A stretch of 64,000 nt of DNA from Chloroflexota bacterium (lineage in GTDB: Bacteria > Chloroflexota > Dehalococcoidia > Bin125), in the NCBI GenBank assembly GCA_026707145.1, contig JAPOXK010000027.1, forward strand, positions 124,001 through 188,000, in the 5' to 3' direction. Below are positions 44,836-53,538 of this stretch, piece by piece. Both the position numbers and the translations under genes were made by a program. The notes beneath the pieces were generated by a model. The model worked only from the letters and a program-made list of their open reading frames with translations. It made no database searches and had not been told where the DNA came from. Each line of letters starts with the position of its first letter. Position 1 is the stretch's first letter.

Positions 44836-46398
44836 ATGAACACGGCGGAATTCCTGGATATCTCGTCGGGCGTGGTGCCGGACCGCCCTGCTCTGATCTG
44901 TGGCGAGCGCCAGTACACCTACGCGGAGATGGCGGCGCACGTCACCAAGCTGGCCAACGCACTGCAAGCGCTGGGCCTGCGCGCGGGCGACCACGTCGGC
45001 AGCATGTCCGTCAATTCCTCGGAGTACGTCATCGTCTACTACGCCTGCGCCAAGCTCGGCCTGATCTTCGTCCCGCTCAACTACCGCGCCAAGACCGAAG
45101 AGCTGACCTACATGCTCAACACCTCCGAAGTGAAGGTGCTCTTCGTCTCAGATCGCTACCTGGATTTGCTCGATCAACTCCGGCCCGGGCTGACCGCCCT
45201 GCAGCACACCGTCACGTTCGAAACCAAGCGCGACGGCATGCTTCACTACCCCGAGCTTGTCGCGAGCGGCAGCGAGGAATTCGTCTACACCGAAGTCGAC
45301 GACGACGAGCCGACCATTCTCATGTACACATCCGGAACCACGGCGGTGCCCAAGGGGGTCGTCGTCTCCTACGGAGACTTCACCGTCTACGTCACCAATA
45401 CCATGGCTCCCGCCGACCCCACCGCCGGCCAAGACCGCACGTTGCTCAGTGTGCCGCTCTTCCACATCGCTGGCGCTACCGCCATGATCTCGTCGATCTG
45501 GGGAGGACGCGCCCTCGTCATTCTCCCCCAGTTCAGTCCCGCTGGCTGGATCGAAGCCATCGACAAGCACGGCGTGACCCACAGCATGGTCGTCCCCACA
45601 ATGCTGAAGCGCATCATGGAAGCGCCGGAGTTCGCGAACTTCAAGGGCGACAGCCTGCGCCTCATTACCTACGGCGCCGCGCCCATGCCCTTCGAAGTCG
45701 TGCGCAAAGCGATCGACCTCTTCAGCGCCGACCTCATGAACGCCTACGGCCAGACGGAGTCCACCTCCACCGTCACGTTCCTCGGTCCGGATGACCACCG
45801 CCTCGACGGCTCCGACGAAGAGAACGCCAAGAAGATACGGCGGCTGCGCTCGGTCGGCCGTTCCATGGACGATGTCGACATCACCATCCAGGACCCGCAA
45901 GGCCAGATCCTCGCCTCCGGCGAGGAGGGAGAGATCTGCGTCCAGTCCGCTCGCATCATGAAGGGTTACTACAAGCAGGAGGATGCCACGAACGAGGCCA
46001 TCCACGACGGCTGGCTCCACACGGGCGATGTCGGCTATCTCGACGAAGGGGGCTACCTCTTCATCACGGGTCGCACCAAAGACCTCATCATCCGCGGCGG
46101 CGAGAACATCGCCCCCGGCGAGATCGAGCAGGTTCTTGAGGACCACCCTGCCATCGCCGCCGTCGCCGTGATCGGCGTTCCCGACAGCGAGTGGGGCGAA
46201 GTCGTGAAGGCCGTCGTCGTTCCGGTCGCTGGTAGCACGCCCCAACTCGAAGAGGTGGTGGCCTACACCAAGAGCCGGCTTGCGAGCTACAAAGCCCCTG
46301 CCTACCTTGCGCTCGTATCTGATCTTCCTCGCAATCACATGGGTAAGCTTCTCAAGAACGAGATCCGCCAAGCCCACGGAGGCGCCGATTCCAACTAG
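44836..46398 (+). CDS. Acyl-CoA synthetase (AMP-forming, ANL family)
   Basis: 520 residues of the adenylate-forming family: P-loop MYTSGTTAVPKGVV, AYGQTESTSTVTF, motif YLDEGGYLFITGRTKDLIIRGGENIAPGEIEQVL and the C-terminal catalytic Lys in PRNHMGKLLKNEIR. It activates a carboxylic acid to acyl-AMP and then acyl-CoA. GGAGG lies four bases before ATG 44836 (GTG at 44833 is also in frame). It is the first gene of a probable operon with the membrane Fe-S protein whose N-terminus is unclear, and feeds the same beta-oxidation-type route. Confidence 0.93.
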   Translation: MNTAEFLDISSGVVPDRPALICGERQYTYAEMAAHVTKLANALQALGLRAGDHVGSMSVNSSEYVIVYYACAKLGLIFVPLNYRAKTEELTYMLNTSEVKVLFVSDRYLDLLDQLRPGLTALQHTVTFETKRDGMLHYPELVASGSEEFVYTEVDDDEPTILMYTSGTTAVPKGVVVSYGDFTVYVTNTMAPADPTAGQDRTLLSVPLFHIAGATAMISSIWGGRALVILPQFSPAGWIEAIDKHGVTHSMVVPTMLKRIMEAPEFANFKGDSLRLITYGAAPMPFEVVRKAIDLFSADLMNAYGQTESTSTVTFLGPDDHRLDGSDEENAKKIRRLRSVGRSMDDVDITIQDPQGQILASGEEGEICVQSARIMKGYYKQEDATNEAIHDGWLHTGDVGYLDEGGYLFITGRTKDLIIRGGENIAPGEIEQVLEDHPAIAAVAVIGVPDSEWGEVVKAVVVPVAGSTPQLEEVVAYTKSRLASYKAPAYLALVSDLPRNHMGKLLKNEIRQAHGGADSN

Positions 46399-46510
46399 CC
46401 GCGCCCCTGGAGGCGCACTCGATCGGGGGCGCCGTATCACTTCCTCCACCGTCGGCCGGTCTCGTCCGTCGCGCGCCCGGAGGCGCCCCGCCGCCAGGCG
46501 CGCGCGTCCA

Positions 46511-48658
46511 CTGATCGGCCTCGCCATCCCCCTGTGGATCCCGCTCGGCGGGCTGCTGCTGCTCAGCGCTGCCGAGACTGCCCGCTTCGACGGGCCGCAC
46601 CGCGAGATCTTCTTCAACATCGATCACTTCTGGGTGCTCTACGCGCTCTTGCCGCTCCTGGTCGCCGTCATCGTCTACCCGCTCATCCGGCGCTCCCGTA
46701 TCTGGCGGCTCGGCCGGCCCGACTTCCGCTTCGATAATCCCCGCGCTCGGCTGCGCAATGTCGTGCGCGGCGGCTTCGCTACGGAGCGCGTGCTCAACGA
46801 CCCCTACTCCGGACTCATGCACGCCTGCCTGATGTCCAGCATCGTGGTCCTCTTCCTGGTCACCGCCCTCCTCGCCATTGATGACTACCTCCCCGACGAT
46901 GAAGTCCGCATCCTCGTCGGCGACCGCTACCTCGGCTACTCGCTCGTCGGCGACGTCTTCGGAATCGTGGGGCTGATCGGCGTCGGCATGGCGGTCGCGC
47001 ATCGCTGGGTGCGGCCGCGCACGCGCTGGGAGCTGCGCTGGGAGGACTGGGCAATACTCGGCGGGCTCGGCGCGCTCCTCATCACCGGCTTCTTGGTCGA
47101 AGGGCTGCGCATCGCCTCTTCGGAGATCCACGAGAACCCCGGCTGGGCCGTCTGGTCCCCGGGCGGCTGGGTCGTGGCGAAGATCTTCGCCGGCCTCAGC
47201 ACGGCTGCTCAGCTCGATCTGCACCAAGCCCTCTGGTGGTTTCACATGGTCATCGCGCTCAGCTGGCTCGGCCTGCTGGGCTACACCAAGCTCAACCATG
47301 TCATTGCCGCGCCGCTCAATGCGTTCCTCAAGAGCCCGGCTTCCTCCGGCAAATTGCCGCTCATCCCCAACATCGAGGAAGCCGAACACTTCGGCGCCAG
47401 CCAACTCAACCACTTCTCCATGAAGCAGCTGTTCGAGCTCGACGCCTGCGTCCATTGTGGCCGCTGTACCAGCGCCTGCCCCGCCGACATCGCTGGCCAA
47501 CCGCTCTCGCCGATGCACATCATTCTTAATCTCAAAGACCATGCCTCCACCGTCGGCTCCCGCATGGCCGCCAACCAGGCCCGTGGCGCCCCCCTCGACG
47601 CAAGCCTCGAGGGGGCGCCCCCCATGATCGGCGGCGCGGTTACCGAAGAAGCGCTCTGGGCCTGTCGTACCTGCGGGGCCTGTGTCCAGGAATGCCCGGT
47701 CTTTATCGAGCACATTCCCACCATCGTCGACATGCGCCGCAGTCTCGTGATGGAAGAGGCGCGCATGCCCGAGTCCGTGCAAGGCGCCCTCGAAACTCTA
47801 GAGCGGCAGGGCCATCCCTGGCGCGGCACGGCCCACACCCGTGAGTCCTGGATGGAGGGACTCGAAATCCCGTCCTGGACCGGCGAGCAAGAATATCTCT
47901 ACTTCGTGGGTTGTACCGGGGCCCTGGTCGATCGGGCGCAGTCGATTACGCGCACGGTGGTGACCTTGCTGCAGGACGCGGGCGTCTCCTTTGGCGTGCT
48001 CGGTCTCGACGAGCCCTGCAACGGCGACCCTGCCCGCCGCCTCGGCAACGAGTATCTCTTCCAGATCCTCGCCCAGCAGCTCATCGCTACGCTCGACGAG
48101 GCTGGGGTCAAGAAGATCGTGACCCACTGTCCGCACTGCTTCAACACGTTCAAGAACGAGTACCCCGAGCTGGGCGGGACCTACGAAGTCATTCATCATT
48201 CCGTCCTGCTGGAGCGCTTGCTCGACGCGGGCAAGCTCGCGCCCAAAGCCACGGCCCAACAGACGGTCACCTTCCACGACTCTTGCTACCTCGGGCGCCA
48301 CAACAATATCTACGAGGCGCCCCGCCGCATCTTGACGCGCATCCCCAACGTCACCTTGGTCGAGATGCCCCGCAATCGCGAGCAAGGCCTCTGCTGCGGA
48401 GCCGGCGGCGGCAATATGTGGATGGAGGAGCAGGGCCGCGAGCGCGTCAACGAGGTGCGCGCCCGCGAGGCCGTCGATACCGGCGCCGACACGGCCTGTA
48501 CCGCCTGCCCCTTCTGCATCCAAATGTTCGACTCCGGCCTCCCGACCGTGCAGATGGAGACGGACGCGGCGCGCCAGATGCAGGCCTTTGACGTTGCCGA
48601 GTTACTCGCCGCCGCAACGCCGGCCGACGATCCCCCTTCTCCACCTAAGTCGGACTAG
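46511..48658 (+). CDS. Membrane cytochrome b / Fe-S CCG-domain oxidoreductase (likely ETF:menaquinone oxidoreductase)
   Basis: About 715 residues. An N-terminal membrane part has at least five helices with His residues suited to b haem (HACLMSSIVVLF, DLHQALWWFHMVIALSWLGLLGY). Two 4Fe-4S motifs (CVHCGRCTSACP at 313, CRTCGACVQECP at 385) and two CCG (DUF224) domains follow. The second CCG is canonical (DSCYLGRHN, LCCGAGGGNM, CTACPFC); the first reads CNG (503-505) instead of CCG. This is the domain set of the membrane ETF:(mena)quinone oxidoreductases, and EtfBA are encoded downstream. No ATG, GTG or TTG lies between the synthetase stop and the first helix; CTG 46511 or TTG 46307 are the options, and the start is uncertain. 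Confidence 0.8.
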   Translation: MIGLAIPLWIPLGGLLLLSAAETARFDGPHREIFFNIDHFWVLYALLPLLVAVIVYPLIRRSRIWRLGRPDFRFDNPRARLRNVVRGGFATERVLNDPYSGLMHACLMSSIVVLFLVTALLAIDDYLPDDEVRILVGDRYLGYSLVGDVFGIVGLIGVGMAVAHRWVRPRTRWELRWEDWAILGGLGALLITGFLVEGLRIASSEIHENPGWAVWSPGGWVVAKIFAGLSTAAQLDLHQALWWFHMVIALSWLGLLGYTKLNHVIAAPLNAFLKSPASSGKLPLIPNIEEAEHFGASQLNHFSMKQLFELDACVHCGRCTSACPADIAGQPLSPMHIILNLKDHASTVGSRMAANQARGAPLDASLEGAPPMIGGAVTEEALWACRTCGACVQECPVFIEHIPTIVDMRRSLVMEEARMPESVQGALETLERQGHPWRGTAHTRESWMEGLEIPSWTGEQEYLYFVGCTGALVDRAQSITRTVVTLLQDAGVSFGVLGLDEPCNGDPARRLGNEYLFQILAQQLIATLDEAGVKKIVTHCPHCFNTFKNEYPELGGTYEVIHHSVLLERLLDAGKLAPKATAQQTVTFHDSCYLGRHNNIYEAPRRILTRIPNVTLVEMPRNREQGLCCGAGGGNMWMEEQGRERVNEVRAREAVDTGADTACTACPFCIQMFDSGLPTVQMETDAARQMQAFDVAELLAAATPADDPPSPPKSD

Positions 48659-48700
48659 GCTTGCGCCGCGTTGGGCGGCGACGCCGGATGCGCCGTACAG

Positions 48701-49096
48701 CTACGATGAACGGTACCGCGCGTGTCTCGAAGGGGCGCGACGACGCCCGACGCGTCGAACGAAAAACAGCCCCCGACGTTCATCAGCTAGCTCAATCAGG
48801 TTGCGAATGGTCTGATCGGCCAGTTCGGTCGGCTCCAGCGCGCCGCGCCAGTGCTCCGGAACGAGATGGAAGGGACCGTGGCGGATCGGGAACGACAGGG
48901 ACCGTCCGTCGAGATCTGGACGGTCGCCCACGCGGAGACCGTCCAGGAGCGCACCTTGGTCTCTGCCTCCGGCGTCGCGGACGTGGAGTTGGAGCGTGGC
49001 CGCGTGCCGCCGCGCGTATTCGTACGTCCGGATCCCCGATCCGTCTGCCGTGCGCAGCGTATAGCTGCCCGGTTCCGGCAAGGGACCGCTCCGCAC
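48701..49096 (-). CDS. Hypothetical protein (start uncertain)
   Basis: 131 residues, with SGPLPEPGSYTLRTADGSGIRTYEYARRHAATLQLHVRDAGG, then FPIRHGPFHLVPEHWRGALEP and a helical LADQTIRNLIELADERRGLFFV. The minus-strand reading has third-position bias like real genes. The plus-strand frames here are Arg-rich shadows. The frame stays open upstream to about 49300 but with no ATG or GTG except this GTG at 49096, which has no ribosome site. No family is recognised. It fills part of the 720-base gap between the Fe-S protein and etfB; the remainder shows nothing else except a small hairpin before etfB. Confidence 0.4.
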   Translation of the reverse strand: MRSGPLPEPGSYTLRTADGSGIRTYEYARRHAATLQLHVRDAGGRDQGALLDGLRVGDRPDLDGRSLSFPIRHGPFHLVPEHWRGALEPTELADQTIRNLIELADERRGLFFVRRVGRRRAPSRHARYRSS

Positions 49097-49353
49097 GTAG
49101 GAGCCGTATCGCAGATCCGACGGCGGCGACGCGCAGGCGATCCGCTCGGGCAGATCGGGCGCGGACGCCTCGCCAGACCAGCGGGTGACCGGCGGGAGCG
49201 ACCGCTCGCCGCACGCTTCCGTCCCTGGTGGCGTAGATGATACGACGGGGAGACTGGCGAGATGGATTGCGCTCCCGCGTGTCAGGTTAGGGTTGTACCC
49301 CCGCGCGTTGCCTCAGCGCGGACCGAGCGCGACAATGCTGTCCGGCCTTCCCG

Positions 49354-49368
49354 GTTTTCTGGGAAAAC
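49354..49368 (+). promoter_or_regulatory. Small hairpin in the etfB leader
   Basis: GTTTTC-TGG-GAAAAC, six-base arms just before the AGAGAGA ribosome site and ATG of etfB. It might affect translation start. Confidence 0.25.
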
Positions 49369-49380
49369 AAGAGAGACCCA

Positions 49381-50184
49381 ATGGACGCGATCGTCTGCGT
49401 GAAGCAGATCCTCGACCCGGAGATGCCTGCTTCCGCCTTCAAGGTGGACGAGGCCAGCATGACCATCGTCACACCGCCGGGGGTGCAGCAGGTCATTAGC
49501 CCCTTCGACGCCCAAGCCGTCGAGGCCGCCCTCCAGCTGCGTGATGCCGCAGGCGCCGGCACGATCAGCGTGCTCTCCTTAGGACCCGACTCCGCCCGCG
49601 ATGCGGTCAAGCACGGACTCGCCATGGGCGCCGACGAGGGGTACCACTTGAACGACCCCGCCTTCGAAGACGGCGATTCCTGGACTACCGCGCTTGCACT
49701 CTCCAAGGCGATCGAAAAGATCGGCCTCCCGGATGTTCTTCTCTTCGGACGTCAAGCCGCCGATTGGGATTACGGCGTCGTCGGCGGCATGGTCGCGGAG
49801 CTCTTGGATCTGCCGTCCGTCACCGTGCTGCGCTCCGTCGAGTGGCGCGACGGGAAGATCGGCGTATCGCGGGTCGTCAGTGATGGGTTTGAGTCCGTTA
49901 GTACCACCACTCCTTGCGTCCTCACGATCAGCAATGAGTTCGGTGATCCTCGCTATCCGCAGCTGCGCCAGATCATGCAAGCGGCCAAGAAAGACGTGAC
50001 GGTTTGGACCCCGGCCGATCTCGGGATCGATCCGAGCGCGATCGGCGCCGCCGGGGCCCGCGTCAAGATGGAGCGGCTCTTCGTTCCCAAGAACGAGACC
50101 CAAGTGGAATTTATCGACGGCGACTCGCCTGCGGAGAAGGCGCAGGCCCTCGCGCGGAAACTGCGCGAGGCCAAGATCATCTAA
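49381..50184 (+). CDS. etfB: Electron transfer flavoprotein beta subunit
   Basis: 267 residues: MDAIVCVKQILDPEMPASAFKVDE, then FDAQAVEAALQLRDAAGAGTISVLSLGP and LPDVLLFGRQAADWDYGVVGGMVAELLDLPSVT, the EtfB nucleotide-binding core. It accepts electrons from acyl-CoA dehydrogenases together with EtfA, which holds the FAD. The stop overlaps the etfA start as TAATG. The sequence is of the group common in Chloroflexota and anaerobes; whether it supports electron bifurcation cannot be decided by eye. Confidence 0.94.
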   Translation: MDAIVCVKQILDPEMPASAFKVDEASMTIVTPPGVQQVISPFDAQAVEAALQLRDAAGAGTISVLSLGPDSARDAVKHGLAMGADEGYHLNDPAFEDGDSWTTALALSKAIEKIGLPDVLLFGRQAADWDYGVVGGMVAELLDLPSVTVLRSVEWRDGKIGVSRVVSDGFESVSTTTPCVLTISNEFGDPRYPQLRQIMQAAKKDVTVWTPADLGIDPSAIGAAGARVKMERLFVPKNETQVEFIDGDSPAEKAQALARKLREAKII

Positions 50185-51161
50185 TGGCGAGCGTCCTCGT
50201 CATCGGCGAAGCGCCGGACGGACAGCTCAGCGCGACCAGCGCCGAACTCTTAGGCGCTGCCACACGCTTGGCTGAAGAGCTTGGCGGTGGCGTCGCCTGC
50301 GCCCTGATCGGCGGCGCGCTCAGTAGCGCTGCCCAAGCCGCGGTCGCGGCCGGCGCCGAAACGGTCTACGCCGCCGACCACGAATCGCTCGCGCAGTACC
50401 ACACCGAGGCCTACGTTCCCCTGGCCGCTGCGATCGTCCAGCAAGATACGCCGCAAGCCGTCCTGATCGGCCAAACCAGTATCGGCCGAGACCTGGCCCC
50501 CCGCCTCGCCGCCCGTCTCGACACGGCCGTCGTCATGGACGCCGTGGACCTCGCCGTCGCGGATGGACGGATCCGCGCCACGCGTCCCTGCTTCGGCGGC
50601 AACGCTCGTCAGGTCGTGACCATCACCAGTGATCCGCAGATCATCACCGTGCGCGCGAAATCGCAGGACGCGCTGGATCCCGACGCTTCGCGGCGCGGAT
50701 CGATCACCGCCATCGCGGTCGATCCCGTCGCCCCCAGCGCAGCCGTCACCGGCAAGGAGCAAGTCCAGTCGGAAGGGGTGCCGCTCAATACGGCGGAGAT
50801 CGTCGTCGCCGGTGGCCGGGGCCTTGGCCAAGAGAGCGCCTTCCGTGACTTGGAGGAGCTCGCCTCCGTGCTGGGCGCCGCGGTGGGCGCCAGCCGCGCG
50901 GCTTGCGACCTCGGCTGGTACCCGCCCGCGCAACAGGTGGGACTCACCGGCACGGTCGTCTCGCCCACGCTCTACCTCGCCGTCGCGATCAGCGGCGCGA
51001 GTCAGCACATGGCCGGCTGCGGGGGCAGCAAGAGCATCGTCGCGATTAACAAGGACCCCGGCGCAAACATCTACAACTTCTGCCGCTTTGGCGTCGTCGA
51101 GGACTACCAGAAAGTGCTACCGCCGCTCACCGCGGCCTTGCGCGAGCTCCTCCAGGACTAG
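50184..51161 (+). CDS. etfA: Electron transfer flavoprotein alpha subunit
   Basis: 325 residues. The N-terminal domain is VLVIGEAPDGQLSATSAELLGAATRLAEELGGGV. The C-terminal FAD domain has VVAGGRGLGQESAFRDLEELASVLGAAVGASRAACDLGW, VGLTGTVVSPTLYLAVAISGASQHMAG and SIVAINKDPGANIY, the signature of EtfA. It starts at ATG 50184. It forms the heterodimer with EtfB and would pass electrons to the membrane oxidoreductase encoded about 3 kb upstream. Confidence 0.95.
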   Translation: MASVLVIGEAPDGQLSATSAELLGAATRLAEELGGGVACALIGGALSSAAQAAVAAGAETVYAADHESLAQYHTEAYVPLAAAIVQQDTPQAVLIGQTSIGRDLAPRLAARLDTAVVMDAVDLAVADGRIRATRPCFGGNARQVVTITSDPQIITVRAKSQDALDPDASRRGSITAIAVDPVAPSAAVTGKEQVQSEGVPLNTAEIVVAGGRGLGQESAFRDLEELASVLGAAVGASRAACDLGWYPPAQQVGLTGTVVSPTLYLAVAISGASQHMAGCGGSKSIVAINKDPGANIYNFCRFGVVEDYQKVLPPLTAALRELLQD

Positions 51162-51178
51162 GGGTCGAGAGGGCCTGG

Positions 51179-51652
51179 TTAGACGCTCCGCAGCTTGCGC
51201 CAAGCCCGGATCTCCGATGCGTGCGTCAGATCGTGCTCGATGAAGCTCTCGGCTAGATCGTCCGCGGAGATCAGCTTGTCGTCCATCGTGTAGCGGGGGC
51301 GCGCCCGCTCCGCATCGCTCATCGCCGCGAACTGGCAGAGGATCGGCATCCGCGTCGATCGCATCTCGCGCCGGATCTCTCCGAACGGCGTCCCGGCAAA
51401 GCGCTCCTGCGCCCGCTGGTTCATCGCTTCCTCATCCGGCGCGCTGGCCGGCGCGCCCTGCGGGGCGGCGTCGAGCACCTCGCGCACCCATGCGTCCCAC
51501 GTGGCGATGTGGGCGATCACGTCGCGGATGCTCCATTCGCCTACGACGTTGGGTTCGTTCAGGAGCGACTCATCCAAGCCGGCGAAGCTCTGCAGCAGCT
51601 GCTCGCGGGCGTCTTCCAAGTCCGCGGTACTGCTCAACGCTTCGACGGCCAT
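51179..51652 (-). CDS. DinB-like/mycothiol-dependent maleylpyruvate isomerase-like protein
   Basis: 157 residues of the four-helix DinB/MDMPI superfamily: LEDAREQLLQSFAGLDESLLNEPNVVGEWSIRDVIAHIATWDAWVREVL and the final HDLTHASEIRAWR. Three His (in VIAHIATWD and in EHDLTHASEI) lie where the metal ligands of the family occur. Roles range from thiol transferases to damage-induced proteins. It is convergent with etfA and separated by about 20 bases. Confidence 0.75.
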   Translation of the reverse strand: MAVEALSSTADLEDAREQLLQSFAGLDESLLNEPNVVGEWSIRDVIAHIATWDAWVREVLDAAPQGAPASAPDEEAMNQRAQERFAGTPFGEIRREMRSTRMPILCQFAAMSDAERARPRYTMDDKLISADDLAESFIEHDLTHASEIRAWRKLRSV

Positions 51653-51874
51653 CGCCTACTCTCCCTGGGACGATCGTCCGGATGGGCGCCTCCATTATCA
51701 TGTTCGCCCTCCTCCTATCACTGACAGCGGCGATACACTCTCGCGGGGTGCGGCGCCCGTGCCGAGCGCAGGCGATCGAGCTGCCCCGCTCCCGCCGGGA
51801 CGGCCGTGGCGCCGGGAAGCCCTCGGCGGGTTTACCTTGACGCTCGGAATTGGCCATTGATAGCCTCGCCTCTC

Positions 51875-51898
51875 GGCCCGTGCGGGCCTTGTTTGTTT
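51875..51898 (+). terminator. Intrinsic terminator-like hairpin upstream of coaE
   Basis: GGCCC-GTGC-GGGCC followed by TTGTTTGTTT on the plus strand. It lies 56 bases before coaE; a TTGACG at 51837-51842 with GATAGC 16 bases later could be a promoter just upstream, making this an attenuator or the end of a very short RNA. The 300-base gap (51653-51953) otherwise holds only a nine-base tandem repeat (TCTTTGAAG twice, 51927-51944). Confidence 0.55.
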
Positions 51899-51953
51899 CG
51901 CCACCAGGCGTGCCGGTCGGCTCAGTTCTTTGAAGTCTTTGAAGGCGGGGCGC

Positions 51954-52565
51954 ATGCACGTGATCGGACTGACCGGCGGCATCGCCTCTGGTAAATCCGC
52001 CGTCTCCACCAGGCTCGTCGAGCGTGGCGCCGCGCTGCTCGACGCCGATCTGCTCGGACATCGAACCTACGCGCCCGGCGGTCCCGTCTACGAAGCCGTC
52101 GTCGACTGCTTCGGCCGCGAGATCGTCGCCGCAGATGGCGCCATCGACCGGCGTGTCCTCGGCGCCAAAGTCTTCGGCGACGCCGCCGCGCTCAAGCGCC
52201 TGACCGATATCGTCTGGCCTGCCATCAAGGCCCTCGCCGTGGAAGAGTTGCGCGGCCTGGAGCGCGCCGGATCCCAGGTCGCCGTGCTCGAAGCGGCGGT
52301 CCTCATTGAGGCGGACTGGCAGGACCTCGCCGACGAGGTCTGGGTCGTCACGGTGCCCCGCTCCATCGCCCGGCAGCGCCTCATGCAGCGCAACGGCCTC
52401 AGCACCGAAGCCGCGAACGCGCGCATCGATTCCCAACTCACGGACAGGGAGCGGACCAAGCATGCGGACCGCGTAATCGACAACAGCGGCTCAGTGGAGG
52501 ACGCTTGGGCGCAAGTGGACCAAGAATGGGAGGCGCTGCAAGGGCGCCTCCTGCCAACTGGCTAG
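51954..52565 (+). CDS. coaE: Dephospho-CoA kinase
   Basis: 203 residues: Walker [19 protein letters not shown], then [26 protein letters not shown], the CoA-binding [24 protein letters not shown] and the lid [22 protein letters not shown]. It catalyses the last step of coenzyme A synthesis. ATG 51954 has GCGGGG upstream; a TTG at 51930 is in frame. The gene begins a plus-strand cluster with the CbbQ-like ATPase. Confidence 0.95.
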   Translation: MHVIGLTGGIASGKSAVSTRLVERGAALLDADLLGHRTYAPGGPVYEAVVDCFGREIVAADGAIDRRVLGAKVFGDAAALKRLTDIVWPAIKALAVEELRGLERAGSQVAVLEAAVLIEADWQDLADEVWVVTVPRSIARQRLMQRNGLSTEAANARIDSQLTDRERTKHADRVIDNSGSVEDAWAQVDQEWEALQGRLLPTG

Positions 52566-52596
52566 AACGCCACGCGACTGGATGCAGCGAGAGATC

Positions 52597-53493
52597 ATGA
52601 CTTCCCAAACCGAAGCTCCCATCACCGAATACCGCTCCTGGGCGGTTGAAGAGTTCCGCTTCCAAGAAGAGCCGTACTACGTCCCCGTCGGGGACGAGGT
52701 CGAGCTCTTCCGCGCGGCCTGGAACTCTAAGATCCCCGTGCTCCTCAAAGGGCCTACCGGCTGTGGCAAAACCCGCTTCGTGGAGTACATGGCCTTTCAC
52801 CTCAACCGGCCCGTCGTCGTCTCCCGTGACGGCAGGAAAGAGATCATGCAGGAGAGCAGCCTGCCGCTCGTTACCGTTGCCTGCCACGAGGACCTCACCG
52901 CCAGCGATCTCGTCGGCCGCTATCTGCTCGAAGGGCAAGAGACAGTCTGGATCGACGGCCCCCTCACTCGCGCCGTCAAAGCGGGCGCGATCTGCTACCT
53001 CGACGAGGTCGTCGAGGCGCGCAAGGACACCACGGTCCTCATTCACCCCCTCACCGATCACCGCCGGATCCTTCCCGTCGAGAAGAAGTCGCAGCTCCTC
53101 CAAGCCCGTGACGGCTTCCTCCTCGTCATCTCGTTCAACCCGGGCTATCAGAGTGCTCTGAAGGACCTCAAGCAGAGCACGCGCCAGCGCTTTGTCGCCA
53201 TTGAGTTTGACTACCCGCCTCGTGAAATCGAGGCCGAGATCGTCCAGCATGAATCCGGCCTGGATGCCGAGACCGCGCTCCGCCTCGCCAAGATGGCCGA
53301 AAAGGTCCGCCATCTTCGCGAGCACGGCCTCAGCGAGGGTGCCAGTACCCGCCTGCTGATCTACGCAGGCAGCCTCATCCGCCAGGGCATCGCCCCCCGC
53401 CGCGCTTGTCAGATTGCGATCGTGTGGTCCCTGACCGACGACGCCGAGATCCAGCGCAGCGTCGAAGAAGTGATCGCGTCCATCTTTGAATAG
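52597..53493 (+). CDS. CbbQ/NirQ/NorQ-type MoxR AAA+ ATPase
   Basis: 298 residues. Walker A GPTGCGKT, Walker [35 protein letters not shown] and FNPGYQ place it in the CbbQ group of MoxR ATPases, with a C-terminal CbbQ domain ([23 protein letters not shown]). In other bacteria CbbQ with a VWA partner (CbbO) removes inhibitory sugar phosphates from Rubisco, and NorQ/NorD assemble NO reductase. The VWA partner gene is two genes downstream. ATG 52597 is preferred over 52582. Confidence 0.92.
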   Translation: MTSQTEAPITEYRSWAVEEFRFQEEPYYVPVGDEVELFRAAWNSKIPVLLKGPTGCGKTRFVEYMAFHLNRPVVVSRDGRKEIMQESSLPLVTVACHEDLTASDLVGRYLLEGQETVWIDGPLTRAVKAGAICYLDEVVEARKDTTVLIHPLTDHRRILPVEKKSQLLQARDGFLLVISFNPGYQSALKDLKQSTRQRFVAIEFDYPPREIEAEIVQHESGLDAETALRLAKMAEKVRHLREHGLSEGASTRLLIYAGSLIRQGIAPRRACQIAIVWSLTDDAEIQRSVEEVIASIFE

Positions 53494-53538
53494 CGCCGCT
53501 CGTTCCTCTCTCTTCCTGTATCCGCTCCGAGGACCCCA

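Noticed and set aside
48661-49188. 175-codon plus-strand frame after the Fe-S oxidoreductase
   Set aside because: Arg-rich composition without hydrophobic core; the minus-strand frame over the same bases looks more like protein.
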